NCBI GenBank assembly: GCA_031279415.1
Contig: JAITIP010000001.1
Coordinates: 1-32,633 of the forward strand
DNA from: Candidatus Endomicrobium procryptotermitis
GTDB lineage: Bacteria; Elusimicrobiota; Endomicrobiia; Endomicrobiales; Endomicrobiaceae
Length of the DNA: 32,633 nt
Reading direction: 5' to 3'
Part shown: piece after piece, positions 24,130 to 31,575 of the stretch
How the letters are laid out: each line of letters opens with the position of its first letter
Position numbering within the stretch: position 1 is the stretch's first letter
Program-made: the position numbers and the translations under genes
Notes under the pieces: generated by a model
The model's database searches: none
Seen by the model: only the letters and a program-made list of their open reading frames with translations
Told to the model about the DNA's origin: nothing

Positions 24130-25572
24130 TTACTTGCTATCATTTTTCCATTTCAGGATAGGTTTTCTTGCCGCCTCAACTTCATTAAGCCTTCTTACGC
24201 AGGTATTTACAGGGGCATCTTTCACTTTTTGAGGTTCGTTTACGGACTCTTCAAAAATTATTTTATTTAAAGTTTCTATAAACCTGTCTAAAGTTTCTTT
24301 TGATTCCGTTTCCGCAGGTTCTATCATCATGGCTTCTTCTACTATTAACGGAAAATACACGGTAGGCGCATAATATCCGTAATCAAGCAATCTTTTGGCA
24401 ACATCTATTGTTCTTATGCCATTCTGTAAAACGGATTTCAGCGATAATACGAATTCATGCATACATCTGTTCCCCGCAGGAACGTCTATTTTGTCCTTAA
24501 GTTTGGCGAGCATATAATTGGCGTTTAAAACAGCTTGTGTGGAAGCATTTTTAAGTCCGTTTGCACCAAGCGCTTTGATATATGCATAAGCTTTTACCAA
24601 AACCGGAAAATTTCCAAAAAAAGTTCTCATCTTACCTATACTTCTTGCTTTTTTATAATTTAAAAAAAATTTCATATCTTTTTTTTCAATTCTCGGAACA
24701 GGTAGAAAAGGCTCCAAAAATGCTTTTACGCCCACGGGACCCGCTCCAGGACCTCCTCCGCCATGAGGTGTAGAAAAGGTTTTGTGAAGATTTACATGCA
24801 TTATGTCAAAACCTATGTCCGCCGGACGCAACATGCCAATAACGGCGTTTAAATTAGCGCCATCATAATACAAAAGCGTGCCATTTTCATGAGCAATTCT
24901 TGATATCTCCTGTATTTCTTTTTCGAAAATACCGAGCGTGTTGGGAACGGTAAGCATTATCGCCGCAGTATCCGTAGTTAAAATCTCCTTTAATTTTGCG
25001 GAAGATAAACTTCCGTCCAACTCGGATTTTAAAGAAACTATTTCAAAGCCAGCATAAGCCGCAGAAGCAGGATTTGTTCCATGTGCTGAATCTGGGACAA
25101 TTATTTTTGTTCTTTTTTGTTTAATTGACTTAAAATATGCGGAGATTATAAGAAGAGCGGCAAATTCTCCTTGTGCGCCGGCTGATGGTTGTAATGAAAA
25201 ATAATCCATTCCAGAAATTTCACATAAATCTTTTTCAAGATTATAAATTAATTCCAAAGCTCCTTGAACGGTTTCCACGGGCTGCAAAGGATGTATTTGA
25301 TTAAAGCCGTCAAAGCCTGCAATTTTTTCGTTTATTAAAGGATTGTGTTTCATTGTGCAGGAGCCTAGCGGATAAAAAGTAGTGCTGAGTGCAAAGTTTT
25401 TGCGCGATAGATTTGTAAAATGTCTTAACAAATCGCTTTCCGCAATGCACGGAAGTCCCAAATCTAAATTTCTTTTATAATTTTCAGGAATATTTACATC
25501 AAAATCGACATCGCAGTTAACGCCGAAAGCCGACCTTCCCTGCGAAGATATTTCATTCAAAAGTTTTTCCAT
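24130..25572 (-). CDS. gcvPB: Glycine dehydrogenase (decarboxylating) subunit 2
   Basis: 480 aa, the PLP-binding half of the split P-protein. Lys264 in NLHKTFSTPHGGGGPGAGP carries the cofactor, preceded by PDSAHGTNPASAAYAGF at 160-176 and the early YPLGSCTMKHNP at 67-78. With GcvPA it decarboxylates glycine and passes the methylamine to lipoyl-GcvH. AAAGGA precedes the ATG. It follows gcvPA after 155 bases; that gap holds a TATAAT-like word and a short AATTCT/AGAATT hairpin but no gene. GcvT and the L protein are not encoded here. Confidence 0.95.
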   Translation of the reverse strand: MEKLLNEISSQGRSAFGVNCDVDFDVNIPENYKRNLDLGLPCIAESDLLRHFTNLSRKNFALSTTFYPLGSCTMKHNPLINEKIAGFDGFNQIHPLQPVETVQGALELIYNLEKDLCEISGMDYFSLQPSAGAQGEFAALLIISAYFKSIKQKRTKIIVPDSAHGTNPASAAYAGFEIVSLKSELDGSLSSAKLKEILTTDTAAIMLTVPNTLGIFEKEIQEISRIAHENGTLLYYDGANLNAVIGMLRPADIGFDIMHVNLHKTFSTPHGGGGPGAGPVGVKAFLEPFLPVPRIEKKDMKFFLNYKKARSIGKMRTFFGNFPVLVKAYAYIKALGANGLKNASTQAVLNANYMLAKLKDKIDVPAGNRCMHEFVLSLKSVLQNGIRTIDVAKRLLDYGYYAPTVYFPLIVEEAMMIEPAETESKETLDRFIETLNKIIFEESVNEPQKVKDAPVNTCVRRLNEVEAARKPILKWKNDSK

Positions 25573-25727
25573 TGTTTTATCCTTTCTCTATATGCGTTTG
25601 ATAAAATCAAATTCATTATCTTTGTATTTCGGGAACGGCAACTCTCCATTTTCAAATTATACTTTGAGAATTCTTAAAGAGAATTTATGAATTTTTATTC
25701 TACTCATATTCTTTTGCCGGATAAAAG

Positions 25728-27059
25728 TTATATTTTTGCCAATATTTCGGCAAGTCTGTCTATTTCTTCTTTTGTTCTTTGTTCCGTCACACAAAACAGC
25801 AGGCAGTTTTCATATTGTTTGCAATAAGAAGATAATTCGAGAGGCGGCAAAAAGCCGTTTTTAATAAGCATTTTAGTGATTTTTTTTATGTCTTTCTCTG
25901 TTTTGATTACAAATTCGTGAAAGAAAACAGCATTTTCAAATTTGGCACTGAAACCTTCGATTCCTTTGATTTTATTAAAAGCGTATCTGGCTTTCGCAAT
26001 ATTTGTCAGCGCAAGTTTTTTTAAACCTTCGTTTCCCCATCCGGACAAATAGACACAGCCAGCCAAAGCGTTTAAAGCGGCATTGGTACAAATGTTTGAG
26101 GTGGCTTTTTCTCTTCTTATATGCTGTTCTCTCGACTGTAAAGTCAAGACAAAACCTCTTTTTCCATCTTTATCTACGGTCTGTCCTGCAATTCTTCCCG
26201 GCATTTTCCATTCAAAAGCTTTTTTTACAGACATAAATCCAAAAGTTGCACCACCAAAACTCATCGGATTTCCCAAAGCTTGCCCTTCGCCTACGGCAAT
26301 ATCGGCTCCGTATTCGCCCGGAGCTTTAAAAAATCCCAAAGAAATAGGGTTTACAACCGCGATAAAAAGAGCATTACCGCTTTTTGCTGTTGAAGAAAGC
26401 GTGTCCATATCTTCAATAATACCGAAATAATTCGGCGATTGCACGATAACGGCCGCTGTATTTTCATCCAGATTTGCCTCAACTGAACTTTTTTCTATGG
26501 TGCCCATGCAGGACAAATTAAGCATTACGATTTCTGCTTTCGAATTTTTAAGATAAGTTTTAACAGTTTGAGCATACTGAGGGTTAAGCGCTGAAGATAT
26601 CAGAATTTTATTTTTTCCCGACGCTCTTAATGCAAGCATCGTAGCTTCAGCAGTTGCTGAAGCGCCGTCATAAAGTGAAGCATTTGAAACGTCCAAAGCG
26701 GTTAAAGCGCTTATCATACTTTGATATTCGAATATCGACTGTAAAGTTCCTTGGCTTGCTTCTGCCTGATATGGAGTGTATGCGGTGCGAAAGTCACTTC
26801 TTCCGGTGATTTCGCCTACCAGAGCCGGGATGTAATGGTCGTATATTCCCGCTCCCCTGAAAGAAATAAGGGTTTTATTTTTTGAGGCAAGTTTTTTGAA
26901 AACATCTACAAGTTCCTGTTCGCTTTGTCCGCTGGAAATTTTTAACTCTTTGGCTTTTAACTGCGCGGCTATGACATCAAACAGTTCATCTTCACATTCT
27001 ATGCCTAAAGTTTCGAGCATTTCTTTTTTTTCTTTTTGATTTTGCGATATGTATTCCAT
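25728..27059 (-). CDS. gcvPA: Glycine dehydrogenase (decarboxylating) subunit 1
   Basis: 443 aa, the catalytically supporting half of the split P-protein; as expected it lacks the PLP lysine. Family marks are SFRGAGIYDHYIPALVGEIT near residue 70, YTPYQAEASQGTLQSIFEYQ shortly after, and NASLYDGASATAEA. It forms a heterotetramer with GcvPB. It lies 13 bases after gcvH in the order gcvH-gcvPA-gcvPB. The split form is common in Gram-positive and deep-branching bacteria. Confidence 0.95.
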   Translation of the reverse strand: MEYISQNQKEKKEMLETLGIECEDELFDVIAAQLKAKELKISSGQSEQELVDVFKKLASKNKTLISFRGAGIYDHYIPALVGEITGRSDFRTAYTPYQAEASQGTLQSIFEYQSMISALTALDVSNASLYDGASATAEATMLALRASGKNKILISSALNPQYAQTVKTYLKNSKAEIVMLNLSCMGTIEKSSVEANLDENTAAVIVQSPNYFGIIEDMDTLSSTAKSGNALFIAVVNPISLGFFKAPGEYGADIAVGEGQALGNPMSFGGATFGFMSVKKAFEWKMPGRIAGQTVDKDGKRGFVLTLQSREQHIRREKATSNICTNAALNALAGCVYLSGWGNEGLKKLALTNIAKARYAFNKIKGIEGFSAKFENAVFFHEFVIKTEKDIKKITKMLIKNGFLPPLELSSYCKQYENCLLFCVTEQRTKEEIDRLAEILAKI

Positions 27060-27072
27060 AAAATTCTTATAC

Positions 27073-27447
27073 TTATATAAGTTTTTGATAGTCTTGTGCG
27101 CTTAACAAATCCGAAAGTTCTTCTTCATTGACAAATTCAACCGTAAACAGCCAGCCGTTTTCATAAGGCGACTGGTTTACAGTTTCAGGAGAAGATAAAA
27201 GAGCTTCGTTTATTTCGACTATTTTGCCACTTACAGGAGAGTATATGTCAAAAGCCGATTTAACCGACTCTATCACCGCAGTCGGCGTGGCTTTCTTTGC
27301 ACTTTTTCCATTTTCTGGAAGTTCAATGTGAACAATATCAGTTATTTCGTGCTGAGCAAAATCGGTAATGCCGACTTTTGCCTTATTTCCTTCAACTTTA
27401 ATCCATTCGTGTGTTTTTGTGTACCTAAGTTCCTGTGGAATATTCAT
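27073..27447 (-). CDS. gcvH: Glycine cleavage system H protein
   Basis: 124 aa lipoyl carrier that shuttles the aminomethyl group between P, T and L proteins. The lipoyl lysine is Lys63 in VIESVKSAFDIYSPVSG; the N-terminal YTKTHEWIKVEG and the C-terminal ENGWLFTVEF are typical. It heads the gcv run and has a good promoter just upstream. LipA at 17804-18637 could supply its lipoyl group. Confidence 0.95.
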   Translation of the reverse strand: MNIPQELRYTKTHEWIKVEGNKAKVGITDFAQHEITDIVHIELPENGKSAKKATPTAVIESVKSAFDIYSPVSGKIVEINEALLSSPETVNQSPYENGWLFTVEFVNEEELSDLLSAQDYQKLI

Positions 27448-27483
27448 AAAAAACTCCGCTGTTATTTTATAAACTGCTCACGT

Positions 27484-27511
27484 ATTCTAGCATAAATGTC
27501 GGTTTTATCAA
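27484..27511 (-). promoter_or_regulatory. Sigma70-type promoter for gcvH-gcvPA-gcvPB
   Basis: TTGATA (27511-27506, minus) and TAGAAT (27489-27484) are 16 bases apart, and TG stands one base before the -10 box (TGCTAGAAT), the extended -10 form. A start near 27476 gives a leader of about 30 bases. No glycine riboswitch fits in this space. Confidence 0.5.
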
Positions 27512-27514
27512 AAT

Positions 27515-27976
27515 TTAAATCTGAGAATAAAGGCTGACTGTTTCGATTGCGCTCATTGCGGCGGTTGCACCTTTATTTCCTGCTTTGCTCCCGGCGCGTT
27601 CGATTGCCTGTTCTATGTTATCGGTAGTTAAAACTCCGAAAATTACTGGAACTTTGCTGTGTATTCCCACGACGGAAACGCCTTTTGAAACTTCAGCAGA
27701 GACATAATCGAAATGAGGTGTGGCACCTCTGATAACGCAGCCGAGGCATATTACAGCGTCATATTTTCCACTTTCTGAGATCTTTTTTGCAGCCGACGGA
27801 ATTTCAAAAGCTCCAGGAACCCAAAACAAATAAATGTCATTGTCGGCGGTTCCATGTCTTTTAAGCATATCTTCTGCGCCATCAATAAGTTTATGCGTTA
27901 TAAACTCGTTAAATCTTGACGCGACTATGGCAAATTTTTTGCCTGCCGCGTTTAACTGACCGTTGATGATTTTCAT
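27515..27976 (-). CDS. ribH: 6,7-dimethyl-8-ribityllumazine synthase
   Basis: 153 aa from the ATG at 27976, chosen because AAGAGGT lies just upstream and the product then has the family's usual length. It joins the pyrimidine and the four-carbon unit made by RibBA. Marks are [10 protein letters not shown] at 18-27, [11 protein letters not shown] at 52-62, and the catalytic His88 in [18 protein letters not shown] perfect hairpin TGCGGA-loop-TCCGCA (27996-28012) stands before the ribosome site in the 145-base gap after ribBA. Last gene of the riboflavin operon. Confidence 0.94.
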   Translation of the reverse strand: MKIINGQLNAAGKKFAIVASRFNEFITHKLIDGAEDMLKRHGTADNDIYLFWVPGAFEIPSAAKKISESGKYDAVICLGCVIRGATPHFDYVSAEVSKGVSVVGIHSKVPVIFGVLTTDNIEQAIERAGSKAGNKGATAAMSAIETVSLYSQI

Positions 27977-28121
27977 TTTATACCTCTTTATTTTGTGCGG
28001 ATAAATTCCGCAATTTCTTTTTATAAATGCCCGCACAGGATTAACAATAACAGGTTTTCATCATCGTTACCGCTGCCTAGTTGCCAAACTTCCAAGATGC
28101 TTTCCTTATTTTACCTGCCGT

Positions 28122-29342
28122 TCAAACTGTTTTTAAAATATGTCCCATTTTCTCTTTTTTTGTTTTAAGATATATTTTATTTGAGTTTGTCGGAGATATT
28201 TCTACGGAAACTCTTTTTGATATTTTTAAACCATACCCCTCAAGGCCGACTATTTTTCTCGGATTGTTCGTCATAAGATTTATGCTTTTTATGCCGAGTT
28301 CTGACAAAATCTGCGCTCCGATTCCATAATCGCGCAAATCTGGAGCAAAACCCAAAGCGACATTCGCTTCAACCGTATCCATTCCCTGCTGCTGCAGATA
28401 ATAAGCTTTCAATTTATTTTTAAGTCCTATGCCTCTTCCTTCCTGATGCATATACAAAACCACGCCTCGTCCTGCTTTTTCGATTGCACGCAAAGCGGCT
28501 TCAAGCTGATCCCCACAATCGCATCTAAGCGAATGGAATACGTCTCCGGTTTCACATGAAGAGTGTACCCTTACCAAAACGTCTTTTTTACCTTTGACAT
28601 CGCCTTTTATAATCGCCAAATGAACCTCCTTTGTCACGGAATCCTCAAAAAGAACGGATTTGAAATCTCCATACTTTGTAGGCAAATCTACGGCGACGAC
28701 TTCTTTTACAAGTTTTTCGGTTTTTCTTCTGTAATAAATTAAATCTTCTATAGTAATAATTTCAAGTTTATGTCTTCTGGCAAATTTAATAAGATCTGGC
28801 ATTCTCGACATTGTGCCATCATCGTTCATTATCTCACATATTACGCCTGCTGGATAAAGTCCTGCAAGTTTTGCAATGTCAACCGCCGCTTCCGTATGCC
28901 CCGTGCGCACAAGCACGCCGCCTTCTTTGTAACGTAAAGGAAAAATATGACCAGGACGGGCAAAGTCTTCATGTTTTGAGGTTCTATCAATAAGCTTTTT
29001 TACAGTTACAGCTCTGTCATAAGCGGAAATTCCTGTAGTCGTGCCTATGCGGTAATCTACAGAAACTGTAAATGAGCAGCCTTTTTTTTCGGTAGGCTTG
29101 TCAACCATATTTTCTATTTTAAGTTTTTCCAACTGATTACTTTTCATCGGAACGCAGATAAGCCCTCTGGCGTGTTTTGTCATAAAATTAATAATTTCCG
29201 GAGTGACTTTTTCCGCAGCGCAAAACAAATCGCCTTCGTTTTCACGTCCGGGATCATCAACTACTACCGCCATTTTCCCTTTTTTTATATCCTTTAAAAC
29301 GCTTTCAACTTTTGAAAAATTTTTTTTGTCTGATTTAATCAT
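28122..29342 (-). CDS. ribBA: Bifunctional 3,4-dihydroxy-2-butanone-4-phosphate synthase / GTP cyclohydrolase II
   Basis: 406 aa, the normal fused length. The N-terminal half (1-205) has [18 protein letters not shown] at 27-44 and [20 protein letters not shown] at 129-148, ending with the [13 protein letters not shown] segment. The C-terminal half has the zinc ligands Cys263, Cys274 and Cys276 in [19 protein letters not shown] and the later [10 protein letters not shown]. It makes both riboflavin precursors, from ribulose 5-phosphate and from GTP. One base separates its ATG from the ribE stop. Confidence 0.95.
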   Translation of the reverse strand: MIKSDKKNFSKVESVLKDIKKGKMAVVVDDPGRENEGDLFCAAEKVTPEIINFMTKHARGLICVPMKSNQLEKLKIENMVDKPTEKKGCSFTVSVDYRIGTTTGISAYDRAVTVKKLIDRTSKHEDFARPGHIFPLRYKEGGVLVRTGHTEAAVDIAKLAGLYPAGVICEIMNDDGTMSRMPDLIKFARRHKLEIITIEDLIYYRRKTEKLVKEVVAVDLPTKYGDFKSVLFEDSVTKEVHLAIIKGDVKGKKDVLVRVHSSCETGDVFHSLRCDCGDQLEAALRAIEKAGRGVVLYMHQEGRGIGLKNKLKAYYLQQQGMDTVEANVALGFAPDLRDYGIGAQILSELGIKSINLMTNNPRKIVGLEGYGLKISKRVSVEISPTNSNKIYLKTKKEKMGHILKTV

Positions 29343-29343
29343 T

Positions 29344-29964
29344 TTAAATAAACTCGTTTCCTTTCAGCATCTCCAAAGAGATGCCTTTTGAATTATTATC
29401 TTTAGTAAATCTTTCTACATATTTAGCTAAAATGTCGGTCTCTATATTTACCAAACTGCCCGCTTTTTTGAATTTAAGAACCGTATTGTTAAAAGTTTCC
29501 GGTATCACAAACAGTTCTATATTTGAGTTCTCAACCTTCGCGATTGTAAGACTAATTCCGTCAATAGCTACAGAACCTTTGTCAACACAATGAGCTGCAC
29601 ATTTTGCATCAAGGGAAACCAAAATTCTGTAAAAACGATTCTGCTTTTCCACAATTTCTATTTTACCCGTTCCATCAACATGTCCGGTTACTATATGTCC
29701 CGCTATTCTTGACAAAAGCGTTAAAGCTCTTTCAAGGTTTACAATTTCATTAACTTTAAGAAATGAAAGAATCGTAACTTTATCCGTCTGAGGGCTGTAA
29801 TCCGCTGTAAAACCACCTTTTTTAACTGAGACAGCCGTAAGACAAACGCCGTTAACGGCAATGCTGTCGCCTGTCGAAATGCCATCAAGTTTCGTATCTA
29901 TCGCGATTTGCGAAGATGATATTCGTTTTACACAGCCCAAATCTTCAATTAATCCTGTAAACAT
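29344..29964 (-). CDS. ribE: Riboflavin synthase, alpha chain
   Basis: 206 aa starting [10 protein letters not shown] at 29964, the universal start of this family; the frame can be read five codons further but that part overlaps ribD. It dismutates two lumazines to riboflavin. Two lumazine-binding barrels are visible: the first with [14 protein letters not shown], the second with [15 protein letters not shown], plus [12 protein letters not shown] between them. It begins four bases after the ribD stop. Confidence 0.94.
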   Translation of the reverse strand: MFTGLIEDLGCVKRISSSQIAIDTKLDGISTGDSIAVNGVCLTAVSVKKGGFTADYSPQTDKVTILSFLKVNEIVNLERALTLLSRIAGHIVTGHVDGTGKIEIVEKQNRFYRILVSLDAKCAAHCVDKGSVAIDGISLTIAKVENSNIELFVIPETFNNTVLKFKKAGSLVNIETDILAKYVERFTKDNNSKGISLEMLKGNEFI

Positions 29965-29968
29965 TTTC

Positions 29969-31036
29969 TCACCGTACAATCTGACCTGTAAATAAAAAGT
30001 CAGTTCCTATTTTCATTATTTTTATATTTTTAAATTTTAAGGCCTCAGAAACCTTTTTCACACCTATCCCTCCGACAACCGACGGAGCATTTTTTCCTCC
30101 TATTATTTTCGGGGCGACAAACAAGAATATATCATCTACGGCTGCGGAAAATAAAGCCGAAGAGATAATTTCTCCTCCTCCTTCGATTAAAACTGTTCTA
30201 AGTCCGAAACTTTTGAGTTTTTCTACTATAACTTTAAAATCTTTTCTCGCTGCTTCGGCATTTACCGGAGCAAAAATAATATTTTTTTTAAACAGACAGC
30301 GGGGAATATTTTTTAATTTTTCATCATAAATGATTACTGTTGCAGCCGAGCTATCGACAATGTGGTAATTTTCAGAAATTTTTAAATTAAAATCTATGAC
30401 GACTCTTACGGGATTTCTACCTTTGCCGTGCGATGTCAAACTAGGATTATCTTTTAAAGCGGTATTTGTTCCGACAAGCACGGCGTCATATACGCTTCTC
30501 AATTTATGCGTAAAATCTCTGGCTTTATCAGAAGTTATCCATTTCGAATCATAGGTATGCGCTGCGATTTTGCCATCAAGACTCATTGCGGCTTTTATTG
30601 AAACTTTTGGCTTTATTTTCAAATGCTTCAGATAATCTTTTAAAAGAATTTTTGCTTCACCGCTCAAAATTCCACAATATACTTTGACTCCGGACTTTTC
30701 AAGAACTTCTTTGCTTTTTGAAACGTTTGGGTCTTTTACGGCAAAAAATACTTGACTGATTCCCGCCTTTATTATCGACTGAGTACACGGTGGACGTTTT
30801 CCGTAACTGTTGCAAGGTTCCAAAGTGACATATAAGTCTGCACCTTTTGCTTTATCTCCCGCTTCGGTTAAAGCATTTATTTCCGCATGATTTCCACCAA
30901 AATATTCATGAAATCCCTTTGAAATTATTTTATTGTCTTTAACGATAACGCAGCCTACCATAGGATTCGGATAAACTTTGTTTTTTCCTTTTTTTGCCGC
31001 TTTTATCGCTTCCCGCATAAATATCGTCTTGTTCAT
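29969..31036 (-). CDS. ribD: Bifunctional riboflavin deaminase-reductase
   Basis: 355 aa. The N-terminal deaminase domain (1-140) has NPMVGCVIV and the zinc site His50-Ala-Glu52, Cys75 and Cys84 (TLEPCNSYGKRPPC). The reductase domain (about 150-355) has KAAMSLDGKIA, SKWITSDKARDF, VGTNTALKDNPSLT and LIEGGGEI. It deaminates and reduces the pyrimidine from GTP cyclohydrolase. It is the first gene of ribD-ribE-ribBA-ribH. The ATG at 31036 follows directly after the U-tract of the riboswitch terminator, with no separate ribosome site; an ATG at residue 7 has none either. Confidence 0.94.
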   Translation of the reverse strand: MNKTIFMREAIKAAKKGKNKVYPNPMVGCVIVKDNKIISKGFHEYFGGNHAEINALTEAGDKAKGADLYVTLEPCNSYGKRPPCTQSIIKAGISQVFFAVKDPNVSKSKEVLEKSGVKVYCGILSGEAKILLKDYLKHLKIKPKVSIKAAMSLDGKIAAHTYDSKWITSDKARDFTHKLRSVYDAVLVGTNTALKDNPSLTSHGKGRNPVRVVIDFNLKISENYHIVDSSAATVIIYDEKLKNIPRCLFKKNIIFAPVNAEAARKDFKVIVEKLKSFGLRTVLIEGGGEIISSALFSAAVDDIFLFVAPKIIGGKNAPSVVGGIGVKKVSEALKFKNIKIMKIGTDFLFTGQIVR

Positions 31037-31070
31037 AAAAATAAAAAACCCCGTAATTACAATTTCGGGG
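31037..31070 (-). terminator. Riboswitch-controlled terminator just before ribD
   Basis: CCCCG (31070-31066, minus) pairs with CGGGG (31053-31049), with extra A-T pairs inside, followed at once by TTTTTTATTTTT and then the ribD ATG. It is the expression platform of the FMN riboswitch. The GGGG in the 3' arm is also the only Shine-Dalgarno-like word near the start. Confidence 0.8.
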
Positions 31071-31091
31071 TAATGAAAAATTTATAATATT

Positions 31092-31275
31092 CTTCTTTTG
31101 TCCGGACTATACCGTCGGCATCCGAATTTCACGGATTCAGTCCACTTTTAAGCGGAGTCGCAGGCTTGAAACTTCATTTCTTTTTTAATGAAACCCTGTT
31201 TCTTTTACTGCCGGTAAGGATTCGGGAAACAAATTCCAAAGGGAACTTTGTTCCTTCACCTTCCCCGAAGACTTA
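31092..31275 (-). ncRNA. FMN riboswitch (RFN element)
   Basis: Read on the minus strand it has the ordered RFN signatures: TCTTCGGGG at the 5' end, ACCGGCAGTA, AAGCCTGCGAC, GTGGACTGAATCCG, GATGCCGACGGTATAGTCCG and a closing GAAGAA that pairs with the 5' TCTTC (P1). It senses FMN and should end transcription of the riboflavin operon when FMN is abundant, through the terminator at 31037-31070. The P2 arm (AAGG/CCTT) carries a loop of about 39 bases where Bacillus subtilis has about seven; P3 is also long. Confidence 0.93.
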
Positions 31276-31278
31276 ATA

Positions 31279-31307
31279 ATTAAACCATTTTTCATTTGCG
31301 ATGTCAA
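31279..31307 (-). promoter_or_regulatory. Sigma70-type promoter of the riboflavin operon
   Basis: TTGACA (31307-31302, minus) is a perfect -35 box; TTTAAT (31284-31279) lies 17 bases downstream and matches five of six -10 bases. The start would fall near 31272, just at the 5' strand of P1 of the riboswitch. Confidence 0.75.
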
Positions 31308-31345
31308 ATTTCAAAAATTTTACTGTTTCAATTTTTTACTTTCAA

Positions 31346-31574
31346 TCAAATATAAGGGACGCTTTTTTGTCTCAGTAAAATTCTGCCGATATATCCCCCT
31401 AAAATGTCGATTGACACAAGCTTTGACGCCATTGCTATTTCTTTACCGCAGTTTCTCAATAAGTTGCTATAAGCGGTGTCTTTTTTTCTGGGATTTTTCT
31501 ACAATCATTTTGAGCATACGGTCGATTAAGCCATCGTTTATAAAAAGCGATTGCCAAATTAAAACTGTTATTTT
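31346..31574 (-). pseudogene. Frameshifted remnant of an unrecognised gene
   Basis: On the minus strand a frame from about 31574 reads TVLIWQSLFINDGLIDRMLK and MIVEKSQKK, then hits a stop shortly after a run of seven A (31487-31481). With six A it continues as DTAYSNLLRNCGKEIAMASK and LVSIDILGGYIGRILLRQKS to a stop at 31346. Both halves look like real protein and join smoothly, so I read about 75 residues of a decayed gene. I do not recognise the family. It lies between the broken glucosyltransferase gene and the riboflavin promoter. Confidence 0.45.
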
Positions 31575-31575
31575 C

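Noticed and set aside
27977-28121. Second riboswitch between ribBA and ribH
   Set aside because: Only a simple six-pair hairpin is visible; none of the FMN aptamer signatures occur.
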